Notes: a model not told the origin generated them from the sequence alone. Positions 44,545 to 53,272 are shown, numbered from the stretch's first letter. The stretch: DNA of 64,000 bases from Pseudobutyrivibrio xylanivorans (GCF_008935055.1 NZ_CP043028.1:2634501-2698500), one strand, 5' to 3'. A program made the numbers and translations.

Positions 44545-45857
44545 ATGCAAGTCATAAAATCGGACAGGTAATGGAAGGAAGCCCTGCTGAAAGGGCGGGC
44601 CTTATACCTGGCGATATTATTACTAAAATAAATAATGTTGAGCTTGTTGATATTTTCGATTATCACTATTACAGTGATGATGCGGATATCACTGTTGAGC
44701 TTCTCCATGAAGACGGAACAACAGAGAGCAAATTAGTTGAAAAGGAAGAGGGCGAAGACCTTGGCGTAATTTTTTGCAACGGTCTTATGGATGATTATAA
44801 ATCCTGCTCAAACAAATGCGCATTTTGTTTCATTGATCAGATGCCACCTGGCATGCGTGATACTCTTTATTTTAAGGATGATGATACCCGTCTTTCATTT
44901 TTGCAGGGCAATTATGTTACTCTCACGAATATGAAGATGGCTGATTTAGATAGAATTATAGCTTATAAGCTTGGGCCTATTAATATTTCAGTACATGCTA
45001 CTAATCCAGAGCTTAGAGTAAAGCTTCTTCATAATCGCTTTGCGGGAGATATCTTAGATAAGATAAAAAAGCTTTATGATGCTGAAATCCCTATGAATGC
45101 GCAGGTTGTTTCCTGCCCTGGCCTTAATGATGGTCCGGAGCTGGATCGTACTATAAGTGATTTGATGGAGTTTGCTCCTGTAATGAAGTCTATGTCTGTT
45201 GTTCCTGTTGGAGTGACGAAGTATAGAGACGGTCTTTATCCACTCAGAACCTACACAGCTGAGGAGGCTGGCAAGGTCATTGACCAGATTGAACACTGGC
45301 AGGATGTGGCAATGGAGAAATTTGGTAACCACTTCGTTCAGGCTTCTGATGAATGGTATATTCTTGCTGGACGCCCACTTCCAGAATCTGATAGATATGA
45401 TGGATTTATTCAGCTGGAAAATGGCGTTGGGATGCTAAGATTACTTCATGAGGAGGTTTTAGATGCTCTTGAAGATATCAAAAAGCCTTTGTTCATGAAG
45501 AAACGTCATGTGACGATTGCTACAGGAAAGCTTGCGGCACCTTTTATGAGGCAGCTTGCAGATCTCGTTACTGAAAAGTTCAACAAGGTCACTGTAGATG
45601 TTGTCACTATCACAAATAAGTTCTTCGGTGAAGAGATTACGGTTTCCGGACTTATCACAGGACATGACTTAATAGAACAGCTTAAGGGGCGTGATCTTGG
45701 TGATAATTTGCTATTGTCTTGTACAATGCTTCGTGCACAGGAGGAAGTGTTCCTTGACGATATTACGTTGTCCGAGCTTGAAGAAACTTTACAAGTTCGC
45801 ACCCGTATTGTACAATCAGACGGTCGCGATTTCGTATATGCGATTATAGGCAAATAA
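44538..45857 (+). CDS. PDZ - radical SAM-like - DUF512 protein
   Basis: 439 residues. An N-terminal PDZ-like domain (about 5-75, MEGSPAERAGLIPGDIITKI), a radical SAM-type cysteine set CSNKCAFCFID near 91-101 (CxxxCxxC), then a DUF512 domain to the end (MKKRHVTIATGKLAAPF near 320). Widespread next to der in Clostridia. No substrate is known. The cysteines suggest a 4Fe-4S cluster and S-adenosylmethionine chemistry, but activity is unproven. Followed by the hairpin 45868-45955. Confidence 0.88.
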   Translation: MLNASHKIGQVMEGSPAERAGLIPGDIITKINNVELVDIFDYHYYSDDADITVELLHEDGTTESKLVEKEEGEDLGVIFCNGLMDDYKSCSNKCAFCFIDQMPPGMRDTLYFKDDDTRLSFLQGNYVTLTNMKMADLDRIIAYKLGPINISVHATNPELRVKLLHNRFAGDILDKIKKLYDAEIPMNAQVVSCPGLNDGPELDRTISDLMEFAPVMKSMSVVPVGVTKYRDGLYPLRTYTAEEAGKVIDQIEHWQDVAMEKFGNHFVQASDEWYILAGRPLPESDRYDGFIQLENGVGMLRLLHEEVLDALEDIKKPLFMKKRHVTIATGKLAAPFMRQLADLVTEKFNKVTVDVVTITNKFFGEEITVSGLITGHDLIEQLKGRDLGDNLLLSCTMLRAQEEVFLDDITLSELEETLQVRTRIVQSDGRDFVYAIIGK

Positions 45858-45867
45858 AGACTTTGCT

Positions 45868-45955
45868 GAAATCTTACGCTAACAATCAATATGAATTCTC
45901 CGCTCAGCTTAGAATGCTTCGCTTGAGAATTATATTAGATTGTTAGCTAGATTTC
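45868..45955 (+). promoter_or_regulatory. Long hairpin upstream of der (possible family 1 relative D)
   Basis: GAAATCT 45868-45874 pairs with AGATTTC 45949-45955. CTAACAATC 45879-45887 pairs with GATTGTTAG 45938-45946. An AT-rich stem with a bulge runs up to GAATTCTC/GAGAATT. AACAATC on the left and GATTGTTAGCT on the right resemble the same positions in the gpsA leader, but the GGTAG and GTAACC motifs are missing. A T6 run follows 6 nt later, so it could instead be a weak terminator of the upstream gene. Confidence 0.5.
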
Positions 45956-46007
45956 TCCGAGTTTTTTGATAGACGTAATTATATTTATTTGATAAGAGAG
46001 GTAACGT

Positions 46008-47333
46008 ATGTCTAGACCAGTTGTGGCCATTGTGGGCCGACCAAATGTAGGTAAATCGACGCTTTTTAACGCGCTTGCGGGTGAGCGTATTTCGATTGTA
46101 AAGGACACCCCGGGTGTTACAAGAGATAGAATTTATGCTGACGTAAGTTGGCTGAACTATGATTTCACAATGATTGATACAGGCGGTATTGAGCCTGATA
46201 GTAAGGATATTATTTTGTCACAGATGCGTGAGCAGGCTCAGATTGCCATTGACACAGCAGATGTTATTATCTTCCTTGTGGATGTAAAGCAGGGCCTTCA
46301 GGATTCCGATTCAAAGGTTGCTGATATGCTCCGCAGAAGCCATAAGCCTGTTGTTCTTGTGGTTAACAAGGTAGACAGCTTTGAGCGTGATATGGCTGAT
46401 GTTTATGAGTTTTATAATCTTGGAATTGGCGATCCAATTCCTGTTTCAGCAAGCTCAAGACTTGGCTTTGGTGATATGCTAGATGTTGTTGTCAGCTATT
46501 TCCCTGAGCCAACAGGAGAGACAGAAGAGGACGATACTCCAAAAATTGCTGTTATCGGAAAGCCAAACGTTGGTAAGTCTTCGCTTATCAATAAGCTTTG
46601 CGGCGAGGAGCGTGTTATCGTTTCTGATATTGCAGGAACAACTCGTGATGCTGTAGATACAAAGGTCCGTTATAATCACAAGGACTATATTTTTATTGAT
46701 ACAGCAGGTCTTCGTAGAAAGAGTAAAATCAAAGAGGACCTGGAGCGTTACTCAATTGTTAGAGCTGTTGCCTCAGTTGAAAAGTCGGATGTTGTTATCA
46801 TCATGATTGATGCAACCGAAGGTGTAACAGAGCAGGATGCAAAGATTGCAGGTATTGCTCACGAACGTGGAAAGGGTATAATTATTTGTGTAAATAAATG
46901 GGATGCCATTGAAAAGAATGACAAGACCATGAAGGAGCATGAGGAGAAGATTCGTCAGGTTCTTTCGTTTATGCCTTATGCCACAATTCTTTTCATTTCT
47001 GTAAAGAGTGGTCAGCGTCTTGGTAAAATTTATGAGACAATAGATGCTGTAATAGAAAACAATTCGATGCGTATTGCCACAGGTGTGCTTAATGAAATCG
47101 TTACTGAGGCAGTTGCACTTCAGCAGCCACCTACAGATAAGGGTAAGCGCCTTAAGATTTTTTACACTACACAGGTTGCAGTTAAGCCACCAACATTTGT
47201 AATATTCGTTAATGAGAAATACTTAATGCATTTTTCTTATGTTCGCTATTTAGAGAATCGAATCAGAGATGCATTTGGATTTGAAGGTACATCTCTGAAA
47301 TTTATAATTAGAGAGAGAAAGGAAAACGAATAA
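46008..47333 (+). CDS. der: Ribosome assembly GTPase Der (EngA)
   Basis: 441 residues. Tandem-GTPase 50S assembly factor. First G domain with GRPNVGKST at 9-17 and DTGG near 56; second with GKPNVGKSS near 183 and DTAG; then a KH-like C domain ([20 protein letters not shown] in part). Start follows AGAGAGGTAAC. Overlaps plsY by 1 nt. Confidence 0.97.
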   Translation: MSRPVVAIVGRPNVGKSTLFNALAGERISIVKDTPGVTRDRIYADVSWLNYDFTMIDTGGIEPDSKDIILSQMREQAQIAIDTADVIIFLVDVKQGLQDSDSKVADMLRRSHKPVVLVVNKVDSFERDMADVYEFYNLGIGDPIPVSASSRLGFGDMLDVVVSYFPEPTGETEEDDTPKIAVIGKPNVGKSSLINKLCGEERVIVSDIAGTTRDAVDTKVRYNHKDYIFIDTAGLRRKSKIKEDLERYSIVRAVASVEKSDVVIIMIDATEGVTEQDAKIAGIAHERGKGIIICVNKWDAIEKNDKTMKEHEEKIRQVLSFMPYATILFISVKSGQRLGKIYETIDAVIENNSMRIATGVLNEIVTEAVALQQPPTDKGKRLKIFYTTQVAVKPPTFVIFVNEKYLMHFSYVRYLENRIRDAFGFEGTSLKFIIRERKENE

Positions 47334-47995
47334 TGATTATTGGGAGAATTGTTGCTGTATTAATTGGTTATTGCTTTGGCATGATTTTAATGGGGTATTT
47401 AATCGGTAAATCAAAGAATATTGATTTGACAAAGGTTGGCAGCGGAAACGTTGGTTCCACTAATACCATGCGAAATCTTGGCGTTCCTGCAGGTTTGATT
47501 ACACTTGCTTGGGATTGCTGCAAATGTATTGTTGCAGGACTTTTTGTATGGCTTACCTTCAGCCGTTTTGTTGAGGGTGGCAATAGCTGGCCAAACATCT
47601 ACATGATTTATGCAGGACTTGGCTGTGTACTTGGACACGATTTCCCATGCTATATGAAGTTCAAGGGCGGAAAGGGAATTGCATCTACACTTGGATTTAT
47701 CATTGCCTTTTTCCCAAAGGCAGTTTTTATCCCAGCAGTTATATTTATTGCGATCGTAGCAATCACACGTTATGTATCCCTTGGTTCAATCATTGGAGTA
47801 CTTTCCTTTGCGGTAGAGATGCTTGTTGCAGCACACTTTGGAATTCTTCCGTTTGAGGGCACTGAGCTTGTAGAAGTTCTTGTTATCTGCGTATTCGTAG
47901 CTGCACTTGGCATCGTGTTACACCACGCCAATATCAAGCGTTTATTAAATGGCAACGAAAATAAATTTTCTTTTCACCCAGAAACAAGGGCTTAA
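47333..47995 (+). CDS. plsY: Glycerol-3-phosphate acyltransferase PlsY
   Basis: 220 residues, integral membrane. Moves the acyl group from acyl phosphate (made by PlsX) to glycerol 3-phosphate. Conserved GSGNVGSTNTMRNLG near 37-51, LGHDFPCYMKFKGGKGIAST near 103-122 and HHANIKRLLNGNE at the end. It forms, with gpsA, a lipid pair behind der. Confidence 0.96.
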   Translation: MIIGRIVAVLIGYCFGMILMGYLIGKSKNIDLTKVGSGNVGSTNTMRNLGVPAGLITLAWDCCKCIVAGLFVWLTFSRFVEGGNSWPNIYMIYAGLGCVLGHDFPCYMKFKGGKGIASTLGFIIAFFPKAVFIPAVIFIAIVAITRYVSLGSIIGVLSFAVEMLVAAHFGILPFEGTELVEVLVICVFVAALGIVLHHANIKRLLNGNENKFSFHPETRA

Positions 47996-48009
47996 TGATT
48001 GATAAACTA

Positions 48010-48092
48010 GCTGGTAGGCAACAATCTCTTTATGTTACTCAAGGAGCCAATCTCGCGACGGAGTGACATAAAGGATTGTAGCTGTAACCAGC
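48010..48092 (+). promoter_or_regulatory. Structured leader RNA of gpsA (family 1, copy C)
   Basis: P1 is GCTGGT 48010-48015 with ACCAGC 48087-48092. P2 is ACAATC 48021-48026 with GATTGT 48074-48079. P3 is TTTATGTTACTC 48029-48040 with GAGTGACATAAA 48061-48072, a full 12 bp with one T-G. The loop holds AAGGAG and GACG. Junctions read GGTAGGCA on the left and AGCTGTAACC on the right. It ends 28 nt before the gpsA ATG. This is the most regular copy of the family. No intrinsic terminator is part of it, so translation control or RNA processing is likelier than attenuation. Confidence 0.74.
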
Positions 48093-48120
48093 GAGGCTTT
48101 TATAAAGACTAGAGGTATTT

Positions 48121-49128
48121 ATGGCTAGAATTAGTGTATTAGGAGCAGGAAGCTGGGGCATAGCTCTCGCTGTAATGCTTAATAAAAATGGGCATGAAGT
48201 AACCGTTTGGTCTCACCGTCAGTCACAGGTGGACCAAATGAACGATACTCATACCAGTGATAAAATCAAGGGCGTTCGTTTGCCGGAGTCTTTGGTTTTT
48301 ACAGCAGATATTGAGGCAGCTTCAAAATCTGCTGATGTTGTTTTAATTGCTGTTCCTTCAAAGGCTACTCGTGAGACTGCCGAGAAGATTAAACCTTTTG
48401 TTAATGACAATCAGATATTTATTACAGTTACAAAGGGTATCGAGGAAGAAACTCTCTTCACCCAGACAGAGATTTTAGAGGATGTACTTGGCTCGTCAAA
48501 GAAGATTTGCGTACTTTCAGGTCCAAGCCATGCTGAGGAGGTTGTAGTTTTTAAGCCTACCCTTGTTGTAGCAGGTTCTACAGATCGTCAGACCTCATTG
48601 TTTGTACAGAATCTTTTTATGAATAAATATTTCAGAGTATATTCATCACCAGATGTAAAGGGAATTGAGGTTGGTGCAGCTCTTAAGAATGTCATCGCTT
48701 TGGCGGCAGGTATGTCTGACGGTCTTGGTTTTGGCGATAATGCAAAGGCAGCTTTAATTACTCGTGGTATTAAAGAGATTTCTGCTCTTGCTGTTGCAAT
48801 GGGAGGACAGGCTGAGACTCTTGCTGGTCTTACCGGTGTAGGTGATCTGATTGTTACCTGTTCTTCAATGCATTCTCGCAACCGTATGGCAGGTTTTTAT
48901 ATTGGACAGGGAATGTCAAAGGATGATGCCATGGAAAAGGTTGCCATGGTAGTTGAGGGCGTGTACTCTGCAAAGGCAGCTAAGAAGCTTGCTGAGAAAT
49001 ATAATATTGAGATGCCAATAGTAGATGTGGTTAATTCTGTTTTGTTCGAGGGATTGTCTGCAAAGGATGCAGTCTATGAACTTATGACTCGTTCAAAGAA
49101 GGATGAGACCTCAGATCTTGAGTGGTAA
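48121..49128 (+). CDS. gpsA: Glycerol-3-phosphate dehydrogenase [NAD(P)+]
   Basis: 335 residues. Makes sn-glycerol 3-phosphate from dihydroxyacetone phosphate for phospholipids. N-terminal GAGSWGIALAVMLNKNGH (NAD site), catalytic-domain VGAALKNVIALAAGMSDGLGFGDNAKAALITRG (in parts), with the active-site lysine in ALKN. The ATG follows TAGAGGTATTT. Separated from plsY by the leader RNA. Confidence 0.97.
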   Translation: MARISVLGAGSWGIALAVMLNKNGHEVTVWSHRQSQVDQMNDTHTSDKIKGVRLPESLVFTADIEAASKSADVVLIAVPSKATRETAEKIKPFVNDNQIFITVTKGIEEETLFTQTEILEDVLGSSKKICVLSGPSHAEEVVVFKPTLVVAGSTDRQTSLFVQNLFMNKYFRVYSSPDVKGIEVGAALKNVIALAAGMSDGLGFGDNAKAALITRGIKEISALAVAMGGQAETLAGLTGVGDLIVTCSSMHSRNRMAGFYIGQGMSKDDAMEKVAMVVEGVYSAKAAKKLAEKYNIEMPIVDVVNSVLFEGLSAKDAVYELMTRSKKDETSDLEW

Positions 49129-49141
49129 TATTATGTACTTT

Positions 49142-49174
49142 AAGGTGATTAGTAGAGATACTGATCACCTTTTT
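49142..49174 (+). terminator. Terminator after gpsA
   Basis: AAGGTGAT TAGT pairs with ACTG ATCACCTT (12 bp with one G-U), 6-nt loop, then a short T-run. Confidence 0.82.
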
Positions 49175-49198
49175 ATAAAAGTTTAGGAGGAGGCTATA

Positions 49199-49828
49199 AT
49201 GAACGAGAATATTGTTAAGAGAAACGAATTGTTGGTGCAGAAGGTTATCAAAGGTCTTGAATCCAGAAACATGAAGGGGTATTACGCTGCAGACAAGGAG
49301 GAGGCTTTAAAGCTGGCACTTGAGCTGATTCCAGAGAATTCGTCAGTTACTATGGGTGGTGCAATGTCTGCTCATGAAATTGGTCTGGTAGACTCACTTA
49401 AGAATGGTAATTATAACTTTATTGATAGAGATGCCGAGCCGGATAAGAGAGCGGCTATGCTCAAGGCTTATGACGCTGATTATTTTATTAGTAGTGCCAA
49501 TGCAATCACGGAAGATGGGATTATGATAAATATCGATGGTAATGCAAACCGCGTTTCTGCTATCGCACAGGGTCCAAAGCATGTGCTTTTTATTGTAGGT
49601 ATGAATAAGGTCTGCCCAGATGTTGATTCAGCTATGAAGCGCGCTCGCAATGTGGCAGCTCCAATTAATGCACAACGTTTCGGATTAGCAACTCCTTGTG
49701 TTAAGACAGGCTCTTGTATGGATTGTAAATCACCTGACACAATCTGCTGCCAGTTCCTTATGACTCGCTACTCGCGCCACGCGGATCGTATAAGTGTAAT
49801 TCTCGTTAATGATAATTTGGGATTTTAG
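49199..49828 (+). CDS. LUD-domain protein (DUF162, LutC/YkgG-like)
   Basis: 209 residues. LUD domain as in LutC of the lactate-oxidation complex (VTMGGAMSAHEIGLVD near 50; ITEDGIMINIDGNANRVSAI in part near 102). The stand-alone clostridial form ends with a cysteine cluster, CVKTGSCMDCKSPDTICC, likely to bind an iron-sulphur cluster or zinc. lutA and lutB are absent, so lactate use cannot be claimed. AGGAGGAGG lies before the ATG. An RNA element begins 7 nt after the stop. Confidence 0.85.
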   Translation: MNENIVKRNELLVQKVIKGLESRNMKGYYAADKEEALKLALELIPENSSVTMGGAMSAHEIGLVDSLKNGNYNFIDRDAEPDKRAAMLKAYDADYFISSANAITEDGIMINIDGNANRVSAIAQGPKHVLFIVGMNKVCPDVDSAMKRARNVAAPINAQRFGLATPCVKTGSCMDCKSPDTICCQFLMTRYSRHADRISVILVNDNLGF

Positions 49829-49834
49829 ATTTCG

Positions 49835-49978
49835 AAAAGCGCCTTGTAAATCTAGGCAAGCGCGAGCAGGAAGGCTCCATGCCAAGCTAGGAGGGCGCCC
49901 CGAAGGGGAAGGTTGCCTAGCGAAGGTATGGAAGGTGGCCTGCGGGAGCATGTAAAACTAATTTGGCGCTTTTTGTGT
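49835..49978 (+). ncRNA. Candidate small RNA or 3' UTR element (family 2, copy F)
   Basis: P1 is AAAAGCGCC 49835-49843 with GGCGCTTTT 49965-49973, perfect and running into TTTTTGTGTTT, a terminator. P2 is GCAGG 49866-49870 with CCTGC 49939-49943. P3 is CCATGCC 49877-49883 with GGTATGG 49925-49931. P4 is GCTAGG 49886-49891 with CCTAGC 49916-49921. AAGCGCGAGCAGG, CCATGCCAAGC and CCTGCGGGAGCATG are identical to copy E at 14762-14910, while P1 and P4 differ in sequence but keep pairing. It sits directly behind a coding gene, like copy E. Confidence 0.7.
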
Positions 49979-50030
49979 TTCAAATGTGTCTGAAAAGTGA
50001 AACTTTATTTAGTGGTACGTGAACCTATTG

Positions 50031-50113
50031 ACTACTAGATGATGTGGTGGTAGTATAACACTATCAACACAACATCTAGTAGTTTTTTAATTGTATTTAC
50101 TAGATGTTGACAG
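50031..50113 (+). promoter_or_regulatory. Three NrdR-like boxes upstream of nrdD
   Basis: Three copies of a core CA(A/T)CATCTAGTA: 50031-50047 (reverse), 50067-50082 (forward, ACACAACATCTAGTAG) and 50098-50113 (reverse). Centres are about 35 and 30 bp apart, near three helical turns. They fit the NrdR palindrome ACACWATATWTWGTGT at most core positions. The third overlaps TTGACA at 50107-50112, a likely -35 box. NrdR represses ribonucleotide reductase genes in many bacteria. The match is by eye; binding is inferred. Confidence 0.65.
50032..50088 (+). terminator. Long hairpin with T-run before nrdD
   Basis: CTACTAGATG 50032-50041 pairs perfectly with CATCTAGTAG 50073-50082, and pairing continues with few mismatches to a 5-nt loop, then T6 at 50083-50088. 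It would stop readthrough from copy F. Its arms are also the first two NrdR-like boxes. Confidence 0.8.
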
Positions 50114-50164
50114 AATTTTCAAAAAATTATTCGCATTTTTACGATAAATAACCTGGAGGTTAAT

Positions 50165-52288
50165 ATGAAGCGCTTTGTAGTTAAAAAGGATGGCGCACTT
50201 GAGCCATTCGATGTACAGAAGGTAGTAGAAGCAGTTGGTAAATCAGCAACACGTGTGCTTGTAAAATTTACTCCTGAGCAGGAGAAGTTCATCTGTCAAT
50301 TCGTTGAGGAAAGAGTGGAGGAGCTTAACCTTGAAAAAATTGAGATTGCACAAATGCATAACATTGTTGAGGGTGCTTTGGAGCGTGTTAATCCTATGGT
50401 GGCAAAGTCTTACAGGGATTATCGCAACTATAAGCAGGATTTTGTACAGATGTTGGATGATGTTTATAAGAAGTCTCAGAATATCATGTACATTGGCGAC
50501 AAGGAGAATTCTAACACTGACTCGGCTTTAGTTTCTACGAAGCGTTCATTGATTTTCAATGAGCTGAATCGCGAGCTTTACAAGAAATTCTTCCTTACAA
50601 CCGAAGAAGTTCAGGCAATCCGTGATGGTTATATTTATATCCACGATATGAACGCCAGACGTGATACTATGAACTGCTGTCTTTTCGATGTAAAGTCAGT
50701 ACTTGAGGGCGGTTTCGAGATGGGAAACATCTTCTATAACGAGCCTAAGAGTCTTGATGTAGCTTTTGATGTTATTGGTGATATCGTTCTTTCTGCTGCA
50801 AGTCAGCAGTACGGTGGCTTTACAATTCCACAGGCGGATCAGATTCTTGAGAAATACGCTCAGATTTCATACGATAAGTATTTGAACAAATATCTTGAGC
50901 TTGGTATTTCAAAAGAAAAGGCTGAGGAAGTTGCCATGTCAGAGGTACAGCGCGACATGGAGCAGGGCTTCCAGGGATGGGAGTACAAATTTAATACAGT
51001 TGCTTCTTCAAGAGGAGATTATCCATTTATTACAGTAACTATCGGTCTTGGTACCTCCGTATTTGCAAAGATGGCTTCAAAAGCCTGCCTTAAGGTTCGT
51101 TCAATTGGACAGGGAAGGCCAGGCTTTAAGAAGCCAGTCTTATTCCCAAAGATTGTTTTCCTTTATGATGAAAAGCTTCATGGTGTGGGTGGTGAGCTTG
51201 AGGATGTATTTGAGGCAGGTATCGACTGTTCCCGCAAGACAATGTATCCTGATTGGCTTTCACTTACTGGTGAGGGCTACATCGCCAGCATGTACAAGAA
51301 ATACGGCAAGGTTATTTCACCAATGGGATGCCGCGCATTCCTTTCACCTTGGTATGAAAGAGGCGGCATGAAGCCTGCAGATGATGAGGATGTGCCAGTA
51401 TTTATTGGCCGTTTCAACATCGGTGCGGTTTCACTTCATCTTCCAATGATTCTTGCTAAGTCACGTCAGGAATCAAGAGACTTCTACGAGGTACTTGATT
51501 ACTATCTTGAGATGATTAGAAAGCTTCACATCCGAACCTATGCGTACTTAGGTGAGATGAGAGCCAGCACAAATCCTCTTGCTTACTGTGAAGGTGGCTT
51601 CTACGGTGGACATCTTGGCTTCCATGACAAGATTAAGCCACTTTTAAAGGCTGCTACAGCATCATTTGGTATCACAGCCTTTAATGAGCTTCAGGAGCTT
51701 TACAATGGCAAGTCACTTGCTGAGGATGGCGAGTTTGCTCTTGAGGTATTGAGACACATCAATGAAAAGGTCAACCAGTTCAAGGAGGAGGATGGCAATC
51801 TTTATGCTATTTACGGTACTCCAGCTGAGAACCTTTGCGGACTGCAGGTAAAGCAGTTTAGAAACAAATACGGTATTGTTGAAAACGTATCTGACAGGGA
51901 ATATGTTTCAAACTCATTCCATTGTCATGTTACTGAAGATATTACACCAATCGAAAAGCAGGATAAGGAAGGACGCTTCTGGGAGCTTTCAAATGGTGGA
52001 AAGATTCAATATGTTCGTTACCCAATTAACTACAATCGCGATGCAGTTAAGACATTGGTTAGACGTGCAATGGCCAAAGGATTTTATGAAGGTGTAAATC
52101 TTTCGCTTTCATATTGCGATGACTGCGGACATGAAGAGCTTGAAATGGACGTATGTCCAGTATGCGGCAGCAAAAATCTTACAAAAATCGACCGTATGAA
52201 TGGCTATTTATCATACTCTCGTGTGAAGGGAGACACACGTCTGAATGAAGCCAAGATGGCAGAAATCGCCGACCGTAAGTCGATGTAA
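50165..52288 (+). CDS. nrdD: Anaerobic ribonucleoside-triphosphate reductase
   Basis: 707 residues. Glycyl-radical enzyme making dNTPs without oxygen. An N-terminal ATP-cone (about 1-95, VVKKDGALEPFDVQKVVEAV in part) gives allosteric control. Near the C terminus a zinc site, CDDCGHEELEMDVCPVCG, precedes the radical glycine in RMNGYLS (Gly680). The activase nrdG follows 26 nt later and dut after that. GGAGGTTAAT precedes the ATG. Confidence 0.97.
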   Translation: MKRFVVKKDGALEPFDVQKVVEAVGKSATRVLVKFTPEQEKFICQFVEERVEELNLEKIEIAQMHNIVEGALERVNPMVAKSYRDYRNYKQDFVQMLDDVYKKSQNIMYIGDKENSNTDSALVSTKRSLIFNELNRELYKKFFLTTEEVQAIRDGYIYIHDMNARRDTMNCCLFDVKSVLEGGFEMGNIFYNEPKSLDVAFDVIGDIVLSAASQQYGGFTIPQADQILEKYAQISYDKYLNKYLELGISKEKAEEVAMSEVQRDMEQGFQGWEYKFNTVASSRGDYPFITVTIGLGTSVFAKMASKACLKVRSIGQGRPGFKKPVLFPKIVFLYDEKLHGVGGELEDVFEAGIDCSRKTMYPDWLSLTGEGYIASMYKKYGKVISPMGCRAFLSPWYERGGMKPADDEDVPVFIGRFNIGAVSLHLPMILAKSRQESRDFYEVLDYYLEMIRKLHIRTYAYLGEMRASTNPLAYCEGGFYGGHLGFHDKIKPLLKAATASFGITAFNELQELYNGKSLAEDGEFALEVLRHINEKVNQFKEEDGNLYAIYGTPAENLCGLQVKQFRNKYGIVENVSDREYVSNSFHCHVTEDITPIEKQDKEGRFWELSNGGKIQYVRYPINYNRDAVKTLVRRAMAKGFYEGVNLSLSYCDDCGHEELEMDVCPVCGSKNLTKIDRMNGYLSYSRVKGDTRLNEAKMAEIADRKSM

Positions 52289-52314
52289 GAAATTGTGGAC
52301 TGGAGAATAATGTA

Positions 52315-52806
52315 ATGAATTATCATAATATTACTAAAGACGACATGCTTAATGGTGACGGACTTCGTGTAGTCTTGTGGCTAGCCGGCTGCGACCATCA
52401 CTGTGAAGGCTGTCAAAATCCTATAACTTGGGATCCTGAGGGCGGTCTGAAATTTGATGAGGCTGCCAAAGATGAATTGTTTGAAATATTGTCTAGAGAT
52501 TATATTTCAGGAATCACATTTAGTGGAGGTGATCCATTATTTCCTGGAAATCGAAAAGAAGTGACGGAGCTTGCCCGGGAGATTAGGGAGAGGTTTCCCG
52601 GCAAGACCGTCTGGCTCTACACAGGCTTTACTTACGAAGAAATTAAATCTCTAGAAATTATGGAATATATCGATGTTCTGGTTGACGGAGAATTTGAAAT
52701 TGCTAATATAGACTTACAGGCTAAATGGAGAGGAAGCATCAATCAGCGAGTTATTGATGTTAAGCAGACCAGAACCTTAGGCCAGATAGTACTTCACGTA
52801 GACTAG
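52315..52806 (+). CDS. nrdG: NrdD-activating enzyme (radical SAM)
   Basis: 163 residues. Uses S-adenosylmethionine and a 4Fe-4S cluster to make the glycyl radical in NrdD. Cluster cysteines in WLAGCDHHCEGCQNP (CxxxCxxC), and SAM-binding TFSGGDPLF near 68. The length is normal. Directly behind nrdD, so the activator and its target are made together. Confidence 0.96.
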   Translation: MNYHNITKDDMLNGDGLRVVLWLAGCDHHCEGCQNPITWDPEGGLKFDEAAKDELFEILSRDYISGITFSGGDPLFPGNRKEVTELAREIRERFPGKTVWLYTGFTYEEIKSLEIMEYIDVLVDGEFEIANIDLQAKWRGSINQRVIDVKQTRTLGQIVLHVD

Positions 52807-52821
52807 GAGAATAATTGTTTT

Positions 52822-53259
52822 ATGAATATTAATATCACTAAGCTTACAGATTCTGCAAAGCTTCCTGAGCGTGGCTCAGAATATGCTGCAGGATATGATT
52901 TATTTGCTGATGTTGCTGAGGACACAATCATTAAGCCTCACGAGACAAAGATGATTGGTACAGGACTTGCAATGGAGATTCCTGTGGGTTACTTCGGCGG
53001 AGTTTTCGCTCGTTCTGGACTTTCTGCAAAGGAAGGACTTAGACCAGCAAATTGTGTCGGGGTTGTTGATTCCGATTACAGGGGAGAAGTTAAGGTTGCA
53101 CTTCACAATGATGGGGAGGTTGAAAGAGTTGTAACACCAGCTGAAAAGATAGCTCAGTTGGTGGTTGTACCTTTCCTTTCAGTAGAGTTTTCAGAAGTAT
53201 CACAGCTTTCTGAAACAGTCCGCGGAGAGGGCGGATTTGGTTCTACTGGCAAACACTAG
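52822..53259 (+). CDS. dut: dUTP diphosphatase
   Basis: 145 residues. Removes dUTP and yields dUMP for thymidylate synthesis. Trimeric dUTPase motifs in order: ATG-proximal AAGYDLFAD, FARSGLSAKEG, GVVDSDYRGEV, ERVVTPAEKIAQLVV and the C-terminal GEGGFGSTG. With nrdDG it makes a dNTP-supply group. Confidence 0.96.
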   Translation: MNINITKLTDSAKLPERGSEYAAGYDLFADVAEDTIIKPHETKMIGTGLAMEIPVGYFGGVFARSGLSAKEGLRPANCVGVVDSDYRGEVKVALHNDGEVERVVTPAEKIAQLVVVPFLSVEFSEVSQLSETVRGEGGFGSTGKH

Positions 53260-53272
53260 AATTTAAAGATTT

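Noticed and set aside
50031..50113. CRISPR-like repeats
   Set aside because: Only three short repeats in mixed orientation with unequal spacers and no cas genes; a repressor-site array fits better.
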